Shown: positions 31,015 to 42,820, numbered from the stretch's first letter. The stretch: DNA of 64,000 nucleotides from Hawksworthiomyces lignivorus (GCA_002917075.1 NTMA01000123.1:1-64000), one strand, 5' to 3'. The notes: generated by a model not told the origin, from the letters alone. Numbers and translations are program-made.

Positions 31015-32934
31015 TCACCCAGTGCACCGCTCCTCGGGCGGGCGCCATTCTAGCCCCAATGCGGCGAAGACGCGCCGCTCGGCCGTCAGCATGTCTGGGG
31101 CAGGGTCGCGCGCAAAGTCTTCGAGGTCGACCCACGACCCGTCCGTCCGGCTGCGCGCGCCGCTGCTGTCGAACCGCAGGCCCTTTTCGTATTTGCAGTA
31201 GCGCCGCAGGTCGCGCTGGAAGGTCGTGCCGCTGCTCCAGCCCAGCACGGCGCAGCCGACCGTCTTCCACGGGGAGACGATAATGTCGACGCGGCGGTGG
31301 GGATTGGGATTGCTGGACCCACCCCCCTCTGCCGGCTCCTGCCACACCACCAGCGCCTTGTCGAGCGTGTCAAACCCGGCGCCGCGTGCCGCGCCGGAGT
31401 TGAGGCCGTGGTTCGGCGCGTTGCCTTTCCAGCTGACCGCCTCCTGGCCCCGCTCCGAGTTCGCCGTGCCGAGGATGAGCGTGTGCGTGACGAGCCCGGC
31501 CTGCTCCAGCGAGAGGACCAGGCGCCCCACGAGGAGGTGGGTGGCCGACTCGTCCCGGTGGCTGAGGATGATGTCGACGTCGCCGCTCAGCTCCTTGCCC
31601 CTGCGGTACCCGCCGGCGATGACCATCTGGTAGCCCGGGCGGATGCGGTTCGCGTGGGCGAGGACCTTGTCAGCGATCGCCTCGACCTCGGCGCGCGTCA
31701 GCAGCTCCTGCAGCTCGTCGTAGTACTTGACGCCGATCTGCTGCACGCGCGTCAGGTCCTTCCAGCCGAACTCGACAATGTCGTCCAGGTCGCGCCAGCC
31801 CTTGTTGTAGAAGGCGCGCGCCGTGGTCTCGGCCACGCCCCAGATGTTGTAGAAGAGACGCAGCACGGCCAGCCTAGGGTCTGCCTCGTCGTCTTCTGCC
31901 TCGCGCACGTGGCCGCCCGTGCTGTCAAACTCCCGGAACAGCTCGGCGATCTTTGAGCCGCAGCCGGGCAGCCGCGCGACCTCTGCCGGCGTCGAGAGCT
32001 TGTACGGATACGCAGCCAGCGACGCAATAGCCGTCGAGTAGGCTCTTATCCCAATCTTATCGGCCGTCAGCTGCCGCGCTACGCGTATCTTTTTCAGCAC
32101 ATCGATAAAAGCTTCGTTGGGCGGATGGACGGGAGTCGGGCGCTGGCATGAATATGTCGTGTGTAGGTAGGCTGGAATCGGCGGCAGCGCCTGCTCCTTG
32201 TCGTGCTCCGGGGTGGTCGTTCGAGCAAGCGAGTGCGGCTGCACAGGTACGTTTAATGTCTTCCTGCGCGAAGAGCCGGCCTGCCTCTGCGATGTGCTGC
32301 TGGACTGCCACTGCGATGCCGATGCGGCACGAGGTGACTCTTCTGCGTCGGCCTGAGCGCGCTGCAAGATTCCTTCGGATTTTGACAAAGTTCCTGCACG
32401 CGGCGGTGCTGGCGGTGCAAGCCGAGCCGACGGCGAATCTGCAGATAGCTGCTTCTGTCCCTCGTAGATAATGTAGCCTGACAGGGGCAGAACCTTTCCT
32501 TGTTCGAGAGAATCTGTAAACCAGTTGAGCCTAACGACTCTTACCGTGGCTGCAAACTCGGCCGCAGATGTCGATGCACGAGAAGCAGGCCTCTTTCGTC
32601 GTAAGGGTTCATTCAGTGATTCATCCTCAGATGAACTGGAGCTTGAAATGATAATCGGCGATGATGATCTCTCGGCACCCTTCTTGCGCTTTGCTGCTGG
32701 CATTGAAGGTCCCTTAGTCTTGGCCGAGTCTTTTTCTTTTTCTAACGTATATATTCCAAGGTGTCGCAGCTCGAACTGTGCACGCTCTTTCCTAGAGAGC
32801 TTGCCCAGAAATATTTCAGCTTTGCTCGCATCTCTGGTTAGCGTGGGTATTTGCGACTCTAGCCGACGAACAGCATCTTGGGTGAGATGGGTTGGGAGTA
32901 GGTAGATGCTGGGGAAATGGAGATCCGAGGCCAT
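31015..32934 (-). CDS. pol4: Family X DNA polymerase (Pol4 / lambda-like)
   Basis: An intronless frame of 639 residues starting with ATG at 32934. The N-terminus looks like a divergent BRCT domain, with a tryptophan in VVRLNWFTDSLEQGK near its end, interrupted by a Ser/Lys-rich insert. A proline/serine-rich linker follows. From about residue 275 come the 8-kDa-like helices, helix-hairpin-helix LPGCGSKIAELFREF and the palm. Metal-binding aspartates are visible in GDVDIIL (near residue 455) and in RVDIIVSPW (near 550). GYRRGKELSGD is the nucleotide-binding signature of the family. Fungal members act in base excision repair and gap filling during non-homologous end joining, and the BRCT domain recruits end-joining factors. 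Whether it also has lyase activity is not shown. Confidence 0.9.
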   Translation of the reverse strand: MASDLHFPSIYLLPTHLTQDAVRRLESQIPTLTRDASKAEIFLGKLSRKERAQFELRHLGIYTLEKEKDSAKTKGPSMPAAKRKKGAERSSSPIIISSSSSSEDESLNEPLRRKRPASRASTSAAEFAATVRVVRLNWFTDSLEQGKVLPLSGYIIYEGQKQLSADSPSARLAPPAPPRAGTLSKSEGILQRAQADAEESPRAASASQWQSSSTSQRQAGSSRRKTLNVPVQPHSLARTTTPEHDKEQALPPIPAYLHTTYSCQRPTPVHPPNEAFIDVLKKIRVARQLTADKIGIRAYSTAIASLAAYPYKLSTPAEVARLPGCGSKIAELFREFDSTGGHVREAEDDEADPRLAVLRLFYNIWGVAETTARAFYNKGWRDLDDIVEFGWKDLTRVQQIGVKYYDELQELLTRAEVEAIADKVLAHANRIRPGYQMVIAGGYRRGKELSGDVDIILSHRDESATHLLVGRLVLSLEQAGLVTHTLILGTANSERGQEAVSWKGNAPNHGLNSGAARGAGFDTLDKALVVWQEPAEGGGSSNPNPHRRVDIIVSPWKTVGCAVLGWSSGTTFQRDLRRYCKYEKGLRFDSSGARSRTDGSWVDLEDFARDPAPDMLTAERRVFAALGLEWRPPEERCTG

Positions 32935-35361
32935 GGCTGCGGCGTTCTGCGGCGTATACTAGGACCCCTGCTTCGGCGACTGCGCATGCCTTCAACAGTA
33001 TTCCTCGTTTCGAGGTTGGGCGACTGGCGATGTCTTCATCCTTGAAAGCGGCGTGGACGCTAAAGCTACGCTAAGGGATGTTACGAAAACCCTGGAAGAA
33101 GTTCGCATGAGATTATTCCAGCATCACAAGGTTTGGGACACTGATGGAAGACGCCGGCCGCAGTTGATCGTATTTGTCGCAAAGCCAATTATACGTTAGG
33201 TCATGCGGAGTGAGATGCATAAAGTGTGCGTAGAAGCATGTAATGTCGAAAATTGGCGGGGAGAATTCGCCAAATGCATGGCAGTGACGCAAACGATAGG
33301 CAGGGGATGCGAAGGCGCTACTTTTCCACCCAACAAAGCCGTTCCGAGACCTTTATTTCGACTAGCTCCACGCGAAAGCTGAGCTGCAGTTGGTGGCCTC
33401 TGGCATTTACAGCAGCGAAAGCAAAGTGCTATAAGAGACGATTTAGGCTTCAAAGGAAGCTCTGGTGCTTTTCCAGCCTCTGGCTTTACCACCACGACCA
33501 TAAGCTCTGCCTGTTATACCACACCATCCTTCTGTAGGCTTGTTTTCGGAGTATTTCATTATTTTCTAACTACGATGTGTTTTCTTCGTTACACGGGACG
33601 AAGAAGCAAGCACTCTATGGCCTGTTCCACAGCTATTCAAGAGCATTGATCTGTGCGGCCGTCGTCAATGCCACGCTGCACAAAATACAAGTCAGAGGGA
33701 CGCCGGCGCCGCCTTAGTCTTCAGATCCGATCCGTAGAAATGGGCTTCTGTGCCTTTCAGCATTAACTCGAAGATGCTGAAAGCCATTGGTCTACGGAGT
33801 ACCAGGTTTGCAACATGACAGTTGTTGTAGTGCACGGTCCACCAAAGCATCACTTCGACTTTCATCAAGCTACCTGTCCCTACCTCATGCATAAAATATG
33901 GCATATTCGGCCACGGCTTGTTGTCTTTTGGGCATATTCATGCATCGTACGGCCAAGAGAACGTCATATTTGACGGCGTACAAACGGCGCACGAAGTTAT
34001 GACTTGCTGGGCTGGGCGGGGCACGGTTGCCTGGGCGGCGGTTCTGGTATAGTCAGCGAGGCTGGCAAGCGCTGCGGTTTAAAAATTGAGAGGCAAAGAC
34101 TGCGTGACCATATTTGTGAACGCTTCCATGATATGTGGTGCAAGGAATGAGCCCAGGCATAAGCTGATTGTTGTGGAATTCGGGATACTAAAGGACGGCG
34201 ACTTCAAGCGAGGTTTATTGAATGCAGCTGGCTGCACATGGCAAAACGCTCACTTCCGCCAGAGCCGCTGGCTCAGCCCTGTATCCGCGCCCCTTCACCT
34301 CACAGACCCACGGCTTCCGCTGACAACTCGGAATTCTAGCTGATGATAGGCAGAATCCAGGGCGTACATGGAACTAGTCGGGGCGTTCAGGCCGGCGGCT
34401 TTGTCTGCTGTTGGCTTTGTTAGATTTGAAGTTGTCGCCGTGCAGGCATACATGATGCTCATACAAGGCTTAGATGCGTAGGCAGGCTACAGCTCAATGC
34501 TGAGAAAAGCAAGGTGGAGAAATAGAGGGCTTGGTGACTGCCAACGATGATTGTGTCGACGAGAATAATTGGACCTAGATGGAACGGCGTAGGCTTAGAC
34601 CTCAGCTTATGACAATTCCCGCCAGCCATACTGGCCGCTCGTTGGTGTGACCGGTACTTCCTCGACACATGTTTAGGCTGTTGAATCTGTGGAATGCACC
34701 TGCTTCTCTGTGCGAGATAAGTAGATACTGTACATACAGAGTACACGTATGCGTCATAGCTAATGGACCCTCTTTTGTTTTGAATAGCTGTCAGTTGCCA
34801 CTTCCACTTTGATCTGACTTATCTGGTCACTCCTTCTTCTATGATAGTACGAGGAAATGCAATAAAAACAGCGCCATCTCGCTTAGTTTTTTCTCTAGTT
34901 GTACTGTAATATTTGTAGCCTTTAGTAGCGGGCGACCTTATAACGGCTTTTTGTAAGTGCTGCCATTTTATTCGCAAAATCAGGGCAGCTTGCAGGGTGT
35001 TGCCCTGCTATAATGAGAAGTATTAAGGGCTGAGACACCAGTAAAAAGGAAAGGAAAAAAAAAAAAAAAAAAAAAAAAAAGGAAATTTGTTCCTCCTCTC
35101 CCGTGCCTGCTGTGTTTTCATTTTTGAGCCTATTCACCTAATAGTTAAGGCTTACTCGTACTTTCCTTCGGCTAGCCAAAATTCCGCCTTCCACAACGGT
35201 CTCCTCTTTTTTTTCACTGCCTCCACTTTTCTTTGGCCTCCCTTTTCCCTTGCTCGCTCTCTTTTCCCCCTTCACCTTCTCCTCACACAAACAACATATC
35301 CCTCTCCTCATCGCCATCAGAGTCTGGTAAGAAACACGAGTATAGCAATCTCAGATTCAAA
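32935..35361. other. Divergent intergenic region, polymerase and Tra2-like genes
   Basis: About 2.4 kb between two divergently transcribed starts, so it should contain both promoters. The right end (35200-35340) is CT-rich and leads into the Tra2-like start. A run of 26 A lies at 35055-35080. Open frames such as 33253-33537 and 34086-34343 are short, lack domains and have no splice partners I can defend. No RNA gene was found. Confidence 0.4.
35055..35080. repeat. Homopolymer run of 26 A
   Basis: An uninterrupted A-run about 280 bp upstream of the Tra2-like start codon. It may be a simple slippage tract or the trace of a retroposed poly(A) tail. I see no retroposon body next to it. Its length is likely to be error-prone in sequencing. 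Confidence 0.85.
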
Positions 35362-36822
35362 ATGGCGAGTACGGCAATGGATTACGAGCCCACGAACGGC
35401 GAGCGCTTCGATGGTAAGTTTTTTTTTTTTTTCTTCTTATTTTTTCTCATTTTTTCAGTTCTTTCCATGTCGTCCGGAAATCATCGCCATGACGCGTCAT
35501 TTTCACCTTCTCTCACAGTTTCGTCCATTATCAATTGTTTTATCTTCGTACCAGCTACTAACTCATCAGATGATGGTGCTCGCTATGAGCGCGACGACCA
35601 GCGCAGCGCTTCTCCCCGTCGCGACGAGGGCCAGGAGAGTGCTCCCCGCCGCTCTGCATCGCCCGGAGCTGCCGGCGACAGGTATGCATGTGTTCTCTCC
35701 TGCACTGCTCTTCTCTATATACGTCTAGCACTTGCATCTGACTCCTGTTCCTGTCTTAGATCCAAGGATGACGCTGGATCGCGTACTGGCGGCGGCGATG
35801 ATGACGGCGCCGTCAATCCCGGTTCCAACCTCTTCGTTACGGGCATTCACCCTCGTCTGAGCGAAGCTGAAGTGTCGCGTCTATTCGAGAAGTACGGTGA
35901 GGTGGAGAAGTGCCAGATCATGCGCGATCCCCACACCAAGGAATCGCGCGGCTTCGGATTCGTCAAGATGGTCACCTCCGAGCAGGCCGATGCGGCCAAA
36001 GACGGCCTCCAGGGTGAGGTCATCGACGGTCGCTCTCTAAGCATCGAGAAGGCTCGCCGCGCGCGGCCTCGCACGCCGACTCCTGGCAAATACTTTGGCC
36101 CACCGAAGCGCGGTTCGTTTCCCCATCTCCTTTTCTCGCTGCATCCTGTCTCGCTGCAATGAGTCATTCTAACAATTTCCTCTGTACAGACCCCCGTGGT
36201 CGCTTTGACCGCTTCGACGACCGCCGTCGTGGTGGCGGCGGTGGCGGCGGTGGTTATGGCGGCGGCGGCGGCTACGGTCGCGATGACCCTTACCGGTATC
36301 GTGGTTATGAGCGCCGTTACGACGATCGTGGCGGTGGTTATGACCGCGGCTACCGGGAGGATCGTGGTTACGACCGTGGGGGTTATGAGCGCGGCGGTGG
36401 CGGTGGCAGTGGCAGTGGCGGTGGCGGCGGCGGTGGCGGCGGCTATGAGCGCGGCGAGCGTGGCTTCCGCGAAGATCGTGCCGGTGGCTACGACCGTCGC
36501 GATCGCGACGACCCTTACGGAGGCAGCAACGGAGGTGGCCGTGGCGACCGCTATGGCCCCCGCGAAGATCGTGACCGCTATGGTGGCCCCCGCGAGGAGC
36601 GCCGTGGTGGCGGCGGCGGTGGCGGCGGTTACGACCGCAACCCTGACCGTGATGGCCCCAGGTCTCGCGATCCTGGCCCAAGTGGTCCAGGTGGCTACAG
36701 CGAAGGTGCACCTCGCGAACGGGAGTACAGCCAGCGGTATGTATCCCTCCCTCAGCTCTCATAATGTTACAGAACCCACCCGTTGTGCTAACAACATATC
36801 TTCGGATGACTTCAGTGCTTGA
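35362..36822 (+). CDS. Tra2-like RRM / RGG-rich RNA-binding protein
   Basis: Predicted exons are 35362-35413, 35555-35681, 35760-36112, 36190-36736 and 36816-36822, about 361 residues. The last exon is only seven bases (T GCT TGA). Exon 2 may instead start at 35570, an in-frame difference of five codons. After a short arginine/serine-bearing N-terminus, one RRM lies at about residues 83-161, with RNP2 LFVTGI and RNP1 RGFGFVKM. It is followed by RPRTPTPGKYFGPPKR, which resembles the linker conserved after the RRM of Transformer-2 proteins. The rest is Gly/Arg/Tyr/Asp-rich (RGG, RGY and GGG repeats), suited to RNA binding and phase separation. The Tra2 family binds exonic enhancers in pre-mRNA splicing. 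A splicing role here is inference; a general RNP role is also possible. Confidence 0.85.
35489..35500. promoter_or_regulatory. Perfect 12-bp palindrome in intron 1
   Basis: The sequence ATGACGCGTCAT is a perfect palindrome inside intron 1 of the Tra2-like gene. It joins two TGACG (CRE/bZIP-like) half-sites around a central ACGCGT, the core of MCB cell-cycle elements. That makes it a candidate transcription-factor site close to the promoter. Function is inferred from the pattern only. Confidence 0.35.
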
Positions 36823-38962
36823 GCCCTAGTTTCCACTCAGCCACAACCTCTACAGGCAAGTAGGCCTCCTTCCTGGCTGGCTCTGGTCTTCTCACGTCTT
36901 TGTTTGTGTAGGACCGCTATGTGCTTTCCTCTCTTCTATATGGTTTAGATGCTTGTTTTTTTCGTCTCCTGTTTTATATTTTCTGCTACTTGTTTTATTC
37001 TCGGCTTATGGACGCGGTTTGGGTGTCAGCAAAACAGATTCGACTAAGAAGGGGGCAGAGACGCGTTCAGGAGTTATCGTTTCGGCAAACGTTCCCTCAA
37101 CATGGAAAATGGGAAAAAGGAGGAGAAGTATCAGTCGCCACGTCTCACGACGGCGGAGGATGTCTCCCGTATCTTTCCTTTGCGTTTTGTTTAGGAGGGT
37201 TTCTACCAACGGATCTAGTTGTTTCTTGTTTCTTGTGTTTTTATTTTTTTTTCTATTTCAAGCCACGGTCGGCGGAATTTGTTTTCCACAAAAAAAATGG
37301 TGCGATAATTTCGACATACAGATAGTAACGGCGGAAAGAAAGCAGCAGCAGTAATGCAGAGAGCAGCACAAGCAGCAAGAAGCGGCAAGCAAGGATCAGC
37401 GAACTATCAGCCAGACAGTTTTATTTCTTTTGTTTTCTCCTAATCGTCACCTTTCGTCCCATGGATTCAAAAGAAAAAAGAAACCAGTACAGATACGCCA
37501 TGCGCCATGTTTTGTTTCTCCTTAGGCTCTTCTTTTCTTTTTTGCGTCTTGTCCTTTTGTCATCCTTCGATCTCCGCCATATTTTCCGAAGCGGAGATTG
37601 TTCATCGGCTTTGTCACCATTAAATGATATATCGTACGGATGGAAGGCTGCGCGTCAGCAACTTCTAATTTGTCTTATTGACGTCTTCCAGTTGATCATA
37701 TTTTCCCACCTTTTCCAGCCAGTCTCTTCATCAGATCCTGTTCACATTGAACCGACGTCTTCACTTCATATGCAAATTCATATCTGCCGCATTCTCGCCT
37801 TTTACACGTAGCCGCCAAAATATTGGCGGAAAAAATATTCAGAACTTAAAGAACGGTCGTCATAAATACAGCCGCCCAGCGCTCACAAACCTAAAAACAA
37901 TCCGCTCACTATGGATGTGTTAAATCATCGCTCTTACTGAGTTTACGTCATGACGAGGTTCACTCGGAAACAACCGCTGCTCATCCCTATTATGGCGTTC
38001 GTCGTCATCATTTCTGTATCGCTTTGTTTGCAACTTGACCGACATGTTTGCGTCGTTGTGCTGTGTTACCTCACTGTCACGTCCCATCTGTCTGACATTC
38101 AATAGGCGGCCAGCCGTTGGCGAAGGCAAACGAATGGTCAGAAGATTGCACGTTGATAAGGTAACAATGAGGCAAACAGGACAATAACTTGGGTGCGAGA
38201 AGAGAACGTGTCGTATTCGCCTTGTTCTCTGATTACTACCTGACAAGTCGGCCAACGCTCATAGGTGCAGTTTGTCCAGAAGCACTAATCATGCCAAACG
38301 AAACGATTGCCTCCAAGCATAGCCAGTCCAAAATATAGTATGAGGTTCTGGCCTTCATGTTGAAGAATATATGGTAAGCAGTCCTCTGTGATACTCTTTC
38401 TTATACTAACAGATAGTGAGAATTCGCTTCGTCTCTTGTGTTCATGCACCACAACCTACTGTGACAGTTACACTGGGATAAAATCCTCGTCATTACTATC
38501 CACAAATGACGCGTAACCGATACGCGATAACCTCTGACTGGCACTATTTGTGGAATAGTATATATTCTTGAGCCCTTTGGTTGTCGGGACGTAAACTCTC
38601 TTTGAAAATGACAGTACCGGTACCATTTTTATCAGACAGCGTAGACAGTATTTCCTCTGCAATTTAGCATATTCTTTTATATAATATCTATGAAGAAAAT
38701 AGAACATACGTTTCGGGAAAACAAACAAAGGAGACACATATAGTCTTGTGGCCGCTAAATACAAGCAGTATAAGGCACCTCAGGTATGACGATGATTTTG
38801 AATTATGCTATTGTGCTGGATGTCGTAGATATAGGTATTTCTGCTGCGATGAACATTTAAAAATAGATGCGCTCCACTCCAACTTCGCCTCTTCATACAC
38901 GGAAAGCCCTTCCAAAATCGTCATTGCCCCCAAAAAAGCCAGTTTTCCCACTTCGTGTTATT
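36823..38962. other. Convergent 3' intergenic region
   Basis: About 2.1 kb between the 3' ends of the Tra2-like and Sec39 genes. It is T-rich on the + strand at 36940-37260 and AT-rich later (38330-38760). Open frames of 100-130 codons at 36921-37354 and 37920-38255 have biased composition and no domain. Part of 36823-37300 may be 3' UTR of the Tra2-like gene. Confidence 0.4.
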
Positions 38963-41900
38963 TTAGTCCCGCTCCCCATGGTTGTTGTTCCGATCGATGG
39001 GCTGCGCGCCGATCAGCCAGCCGACGCCCGACGTCAGCGTGCCCATCGCTGCCTCCCGCAGCTGGTCCCTCTTGCGCACGTGCGGCGCATCGGCGCCCTG
39101 CGCGCTGCCGCCGCTGCCGCCGGATCCTGCACTGTCCCACGTCTTTAGGTAGCTGCCGTTGTCACCGTCGTCGTCGTCGTTGCCGCCGCCACCACCGCCA
39201 AATCCGACCAGCTGCCGCGTCTGCCGCAGGTTCGACAGCGCCGAGAAGTTGCGCTGCGCCGCCCGGGCGGTCGCCCGTGACAGGTCGAACAGCGACAGCG
39301 GGGCGTCGTCGGCCGCCGCCGCCGCCGCCGCCGCGCCTGTCGCGCCGCTGGACTGCGACGGCTGCTGCTGCTGCCCTCTGCGAGGCGGCCCTCCTCCTCT
39401 TGGCCCTGACTGCGTCGGCTGCCCGCCGTACGTCGCCGTGGCGGCGGCGGCGGCGGCGGCTGCCATTCGCGACGCCAGCGGGGCGCCGCCGTGTCCAGAC
39501 GGTGAGGGAGACGGCTCAGCGAACCCACCCGGCATGGCCCTCTGCGGCCGCCTCTGGTCCCGGGTGTCCTGCTGCTGCCACGCCCAGTCGCCCGCGTCGT
39601 CCCAGGCGCTCGCCTGCTCGTCCTCGGCGCGCACCGCCGCCTCGAGCTCCTCCTCACACCGCCGGTAGGCGTTCAGGATCTCCTGCAGCGTCTCCGACGG
39701 CGCGATGCGCAGCGCCGTGGACAGGCACTCGATGCGCTGCTCCAGGTGCCGGATGTCCAGGTTGGCGCTGGCCGTGCCCAGGTGAGTCGGCCGCACCGTC
39801 CGCTCTGTGCGGCGGTACTTGCCGGCTTCCAAAGCGGCCCGCCAGGACCAGACATCTGTTGTTGCTATTGATTTTGTTGTTGCTGCCACCGGGGTCTGGC
39901 TGGCCGCCGCCGACGCAGAGTAATGAGAATCTGCTCCAGCGGGCGGCAGCTCGGTCATGTCCGCTAGCCGGCTGACAACATACGAGTACGCCGTCTCGAA
40001 GTCATCCTCGTTCAGCGCCGCGTCGATGCACATGGAAGTCACTCGCCGCTCGGCCAACGAGCACTGCACAGACTCCAAGTCCGGCGTCAGTGCTGGGTTC
40101 CCCGCTTTGTCTCGCACAGTCAGCCCGGCGACGACCATGTTGGTCGCCACGTCGACAAACTCCTGGATTTTGGTGTAGCTCTTCGGATTTTGCTCCAGAA
40201 CCTTGCCTATGATGGATATTGGGTCCTGGTGCACGCGCAGCACGACAGGGGTGAATGGTTCACCTTGCTTCAGGACGAGGCGGTAGTTGCTCAGAGAATG
40301 TGTGGCCGCGAGCAGCGCTTCTGCCCTCCGGGCCGCTGGAAGGGATTTGTCTATGGTTATTGGGAATGCACGGATACTACATTAGTTTGGTCAGCATAGC
40401 TCTGTTCCAAAAAGCTCTCATCCGCAGTCTTCTTTCCACTTCGAGGCCATACATTTCGTCACACTTCTTGAGACCACCCCGCGTGCGATTTGGATTTGAC
40501 GCATTATCATATGCACTCAGAGCTGCTGCAAAGACAGTGTCCTGGATCTGTTTCCCTGAAAGAGGATGGTCTGGGGAGTCTTCGTAAAGGGCGCACGCAA
40601 GAGAATACCCTAGATGGCGGTTAGATGACGCTCAAACTCAAACAGCAGGGTGCAAGTCACTAGAGTCTTACGTGTGTTGGCCAACAGGGCCTTTAGGAAC
40701 TCGATTTCTATAAATTCCCTCGGTACTTGGCCAAATACGCCGTTGCCAGTCTGGGCTGCTTCGGAGGAGTTGGCTTCCTCATCTGCACCCCAGTCTCGTA
40801 GCCATAATATCTCGTTCCGAGCCTTGATCCAATACTTGTCGTCTCCCTTGGGACCATTTGAGGCAATGTAGTGGATAAGCTTGGCAAACTCAGCTTTCTG
40901 CTCGCGTTCGCTGCGCAGCAAGGCAAGCTCTCCCGCTTGCCGAATGGTATACCGTGTGCCCATCCTATTCAGGAGGAAAGCACTAAGAATGAGAGCATGC
41001 AGCAGCTCCGTGGCAGCATGCGAAGGGGACGTCAGGGGGTTGGAGTCGTCCAGGAGGTCGTTGCGGAGATATGTTGCGTGCCGAGGGAGTAAGAGACCCG
41101 CAGTGCTGACAGCAGAGGAAATCGGGGAGAGGAGAGAGGCAGCGGTCGGCAAGGGCGGAATGGGATCCTGGTCCATAAGGCCAATGATTTTGCTGACAAC
41201 GCTGTGGGCAGCGGTCATGGCCTCGACCGACGTCTCTGGAATAAGATAGGCACATGCCAGCGCAGCCCGCGCGTACCGCTGCTCTAGGTACTCTTGTTCG
41301 ACGTCGTCGAGCCACATGGTGCCGATGCCGCCCAGATCCACATCGCTAGGGCCGTCCCACTGCTGGACCGCGTTGACTGCCACCTTCCACGGCCCGGATG
41401 CCTGCGTAGTCAGCCATTGCAGCACCTCTTCCCAGCCTGGACATAGACTTGCTGACGGAGCGCCGTTCTTGCTCGAGCCGTTCGGGCCGTCAGTCTGCAG
41501 CTCTGTGTCCAGGACAGATTTGGAGCTGCTTCTGCTCGTCCATCGGTCGTCGTTGTAAAGCCAAGGGCCAATCAATCCGCGAAGATCCCGGCCCACGAAG
41601 CCAATATTTTCGTCACGCACGCCAGTAGACGACAGCAGTCTGGCCACTGCAAGACGGTCGGGCAGGTGTTCGAAGTCGGCGAGGGTCTGCTGTATGGGAA
41701 AGTCGGGGTAGTACTCGCAGTTTCGCCGTAACAGAGGAAGAAGAACAGAAATAGTCCATTTCCGTAGCTGCGGCGAGCGGTCAAGAAACGGAGCGAAGAG
41801 AGCGGGCAGCTCAGGCAGGGCACCGGCGCCACTGTCGACGGCGTATGCGCGCTGAACTAGGAACAAAGCGAGATGGTCTTCTGGCTCCAGCTCGTCTGGA

Positions 41901-42277
41901 TCTTGTTGGGCTGAAGATTCATGGCTGGTGCCGTTGGAGGAGGCGCCATTGCTAGGAAGGGAGAGCTGCTGCAGGCGGAGCTTCTTCACTTTCTTGGCTG
42001 CCTGCTCCTCGGGCAGCGACTGGACGCTCGTGGCATCGACGTCCTGCAACGGGAAGAAGCTCGAAAAGTCCTCCGAGTCTATGCTCTGTAAAAGAGGCAG
42101 GTATTCTTCCGTCTTCAGGTGTGTTGGCAAATAGGTGAGCAAGAGGCGCAGAAGCAGCGTCTTCCGCAGGACATCGCCGTTTTGGGCGGCCAAAGAGGCC
42201 AAGCTGGCTATGTCGCCAGTAGCCGTGAAGTGCGCGGCGAGGAGGACGATTTTCGGTGGCGACAAAGTAAACAACAT
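38963..42277 (-). CDS. sec39: Sec39-domain protein of the Dsl1 tethering complex
   Basis: Three exons (42277-40672, 40609-40453, 40376-38963) give 1,058 residues. The introns are 62 and 76 bp. The second must splice from AT|gtatgg to tag|T to restore the run DEIIRAFPITIDKSLPAARRAEALLAATHSL, which fits the family. The protein is mostly alpha-helical with Sec39-like helical repeats, starting MLFTLSPPKIVLLAAHFTA. Its C-terminal third is a Gly/Pro/Gln/Ala-rich low-complexity tail. In yeast, Sec39 binds Dsl1 and Tip20 at the ER and helps capture COPI vesicles returning from the Golgi; the animal counterpart is NBAS. Fungal homologues are longer than yeast Sec39 (709 residues), as here. It shares a divergent promoter region with the complex I gene at 42821. 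Confidence 0.88.
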
Positions 42278-42820
42278 CTTTCCTGCATGTCGTTGCCAGG
42301 GCGAAGGAAAGAACAGAAGAGCGCCTGGTCTATGCTAATGCATATTCAATGTAGCCGGCAAATGCGTGATGTCCGGAGGTGTGTCGTGATATAAGCGGCG
42401 AAGTATACGGCGCAAGCATAGACGTAATTGGGAGACGGTGCTGTTGTATGCAGCCAACTTAACATGTGTTCGGTGGAGCTCGAGCGCTGAGTAGGTTGCT
42501 AGTGCTGAATAGCTCTGGCGCATCAGCATATGTGGCACCCTAAGAGAGTGCGCCAGCCATTTGCAGCCATTTGCAGGCGACGTAATTCTGCTTAAATTCT
42601 TGGTGTGGCTGGTGCCTGTGGCGGTGCGCTGCTGCGAGTGAAAACGAAAATGGGACCTATCGGCTGGTCGGCTTCTCAGCACATTCGAACGTCACGAAAC
42701 TACCGCCCTTCCAATTGCAGTCCTGAGCCGACGACGTTCTCCCAATTGCTCTCCGTCGCGGACCCCTAATTCGTTTACAAATAGCGCGCACTCTCCAGAT
42801 CATCGCACGCGACTTTCGAC
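42278..42820. promoter_or_regulatory. Divergent promoter region, sec39 and NDUFS5
   Basis: A 543-bp interval between two divergent start codons, so it is expected to hold both promoters. Two copies of a GCCATTTGCAG block lie in tandem near 42557-42577. No coding frame in it is convincing. Confidence 0.5.

Noticed and set aside
31297..31956. 219-codon open frame opposite the polymerase gene
   Set aside because: It is a shadow of the GC-rich catalytic region of the family X polymerase; no domain.
35087..35728. 213-codon frame upstream of and overlapping the Tra2-like gene
   Set aside because: It reads a T-rich leader and intron 1 in another frame; no domain.
36169..36762. His/Arg-rich frame antisense to the Tra2-like gene, and the Ala/Val-rich frame at 36196-36822
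   Set aside because: Both are out-of-frame readings of the Gly/Arg repeat region.
38746..39975. 409-codon open frame on the plus strand
   Set aside because: It is antisense to the GC-rich low-complexity tail of Sec39 and reads as Arg/Pro/Ala-rich nonsense.
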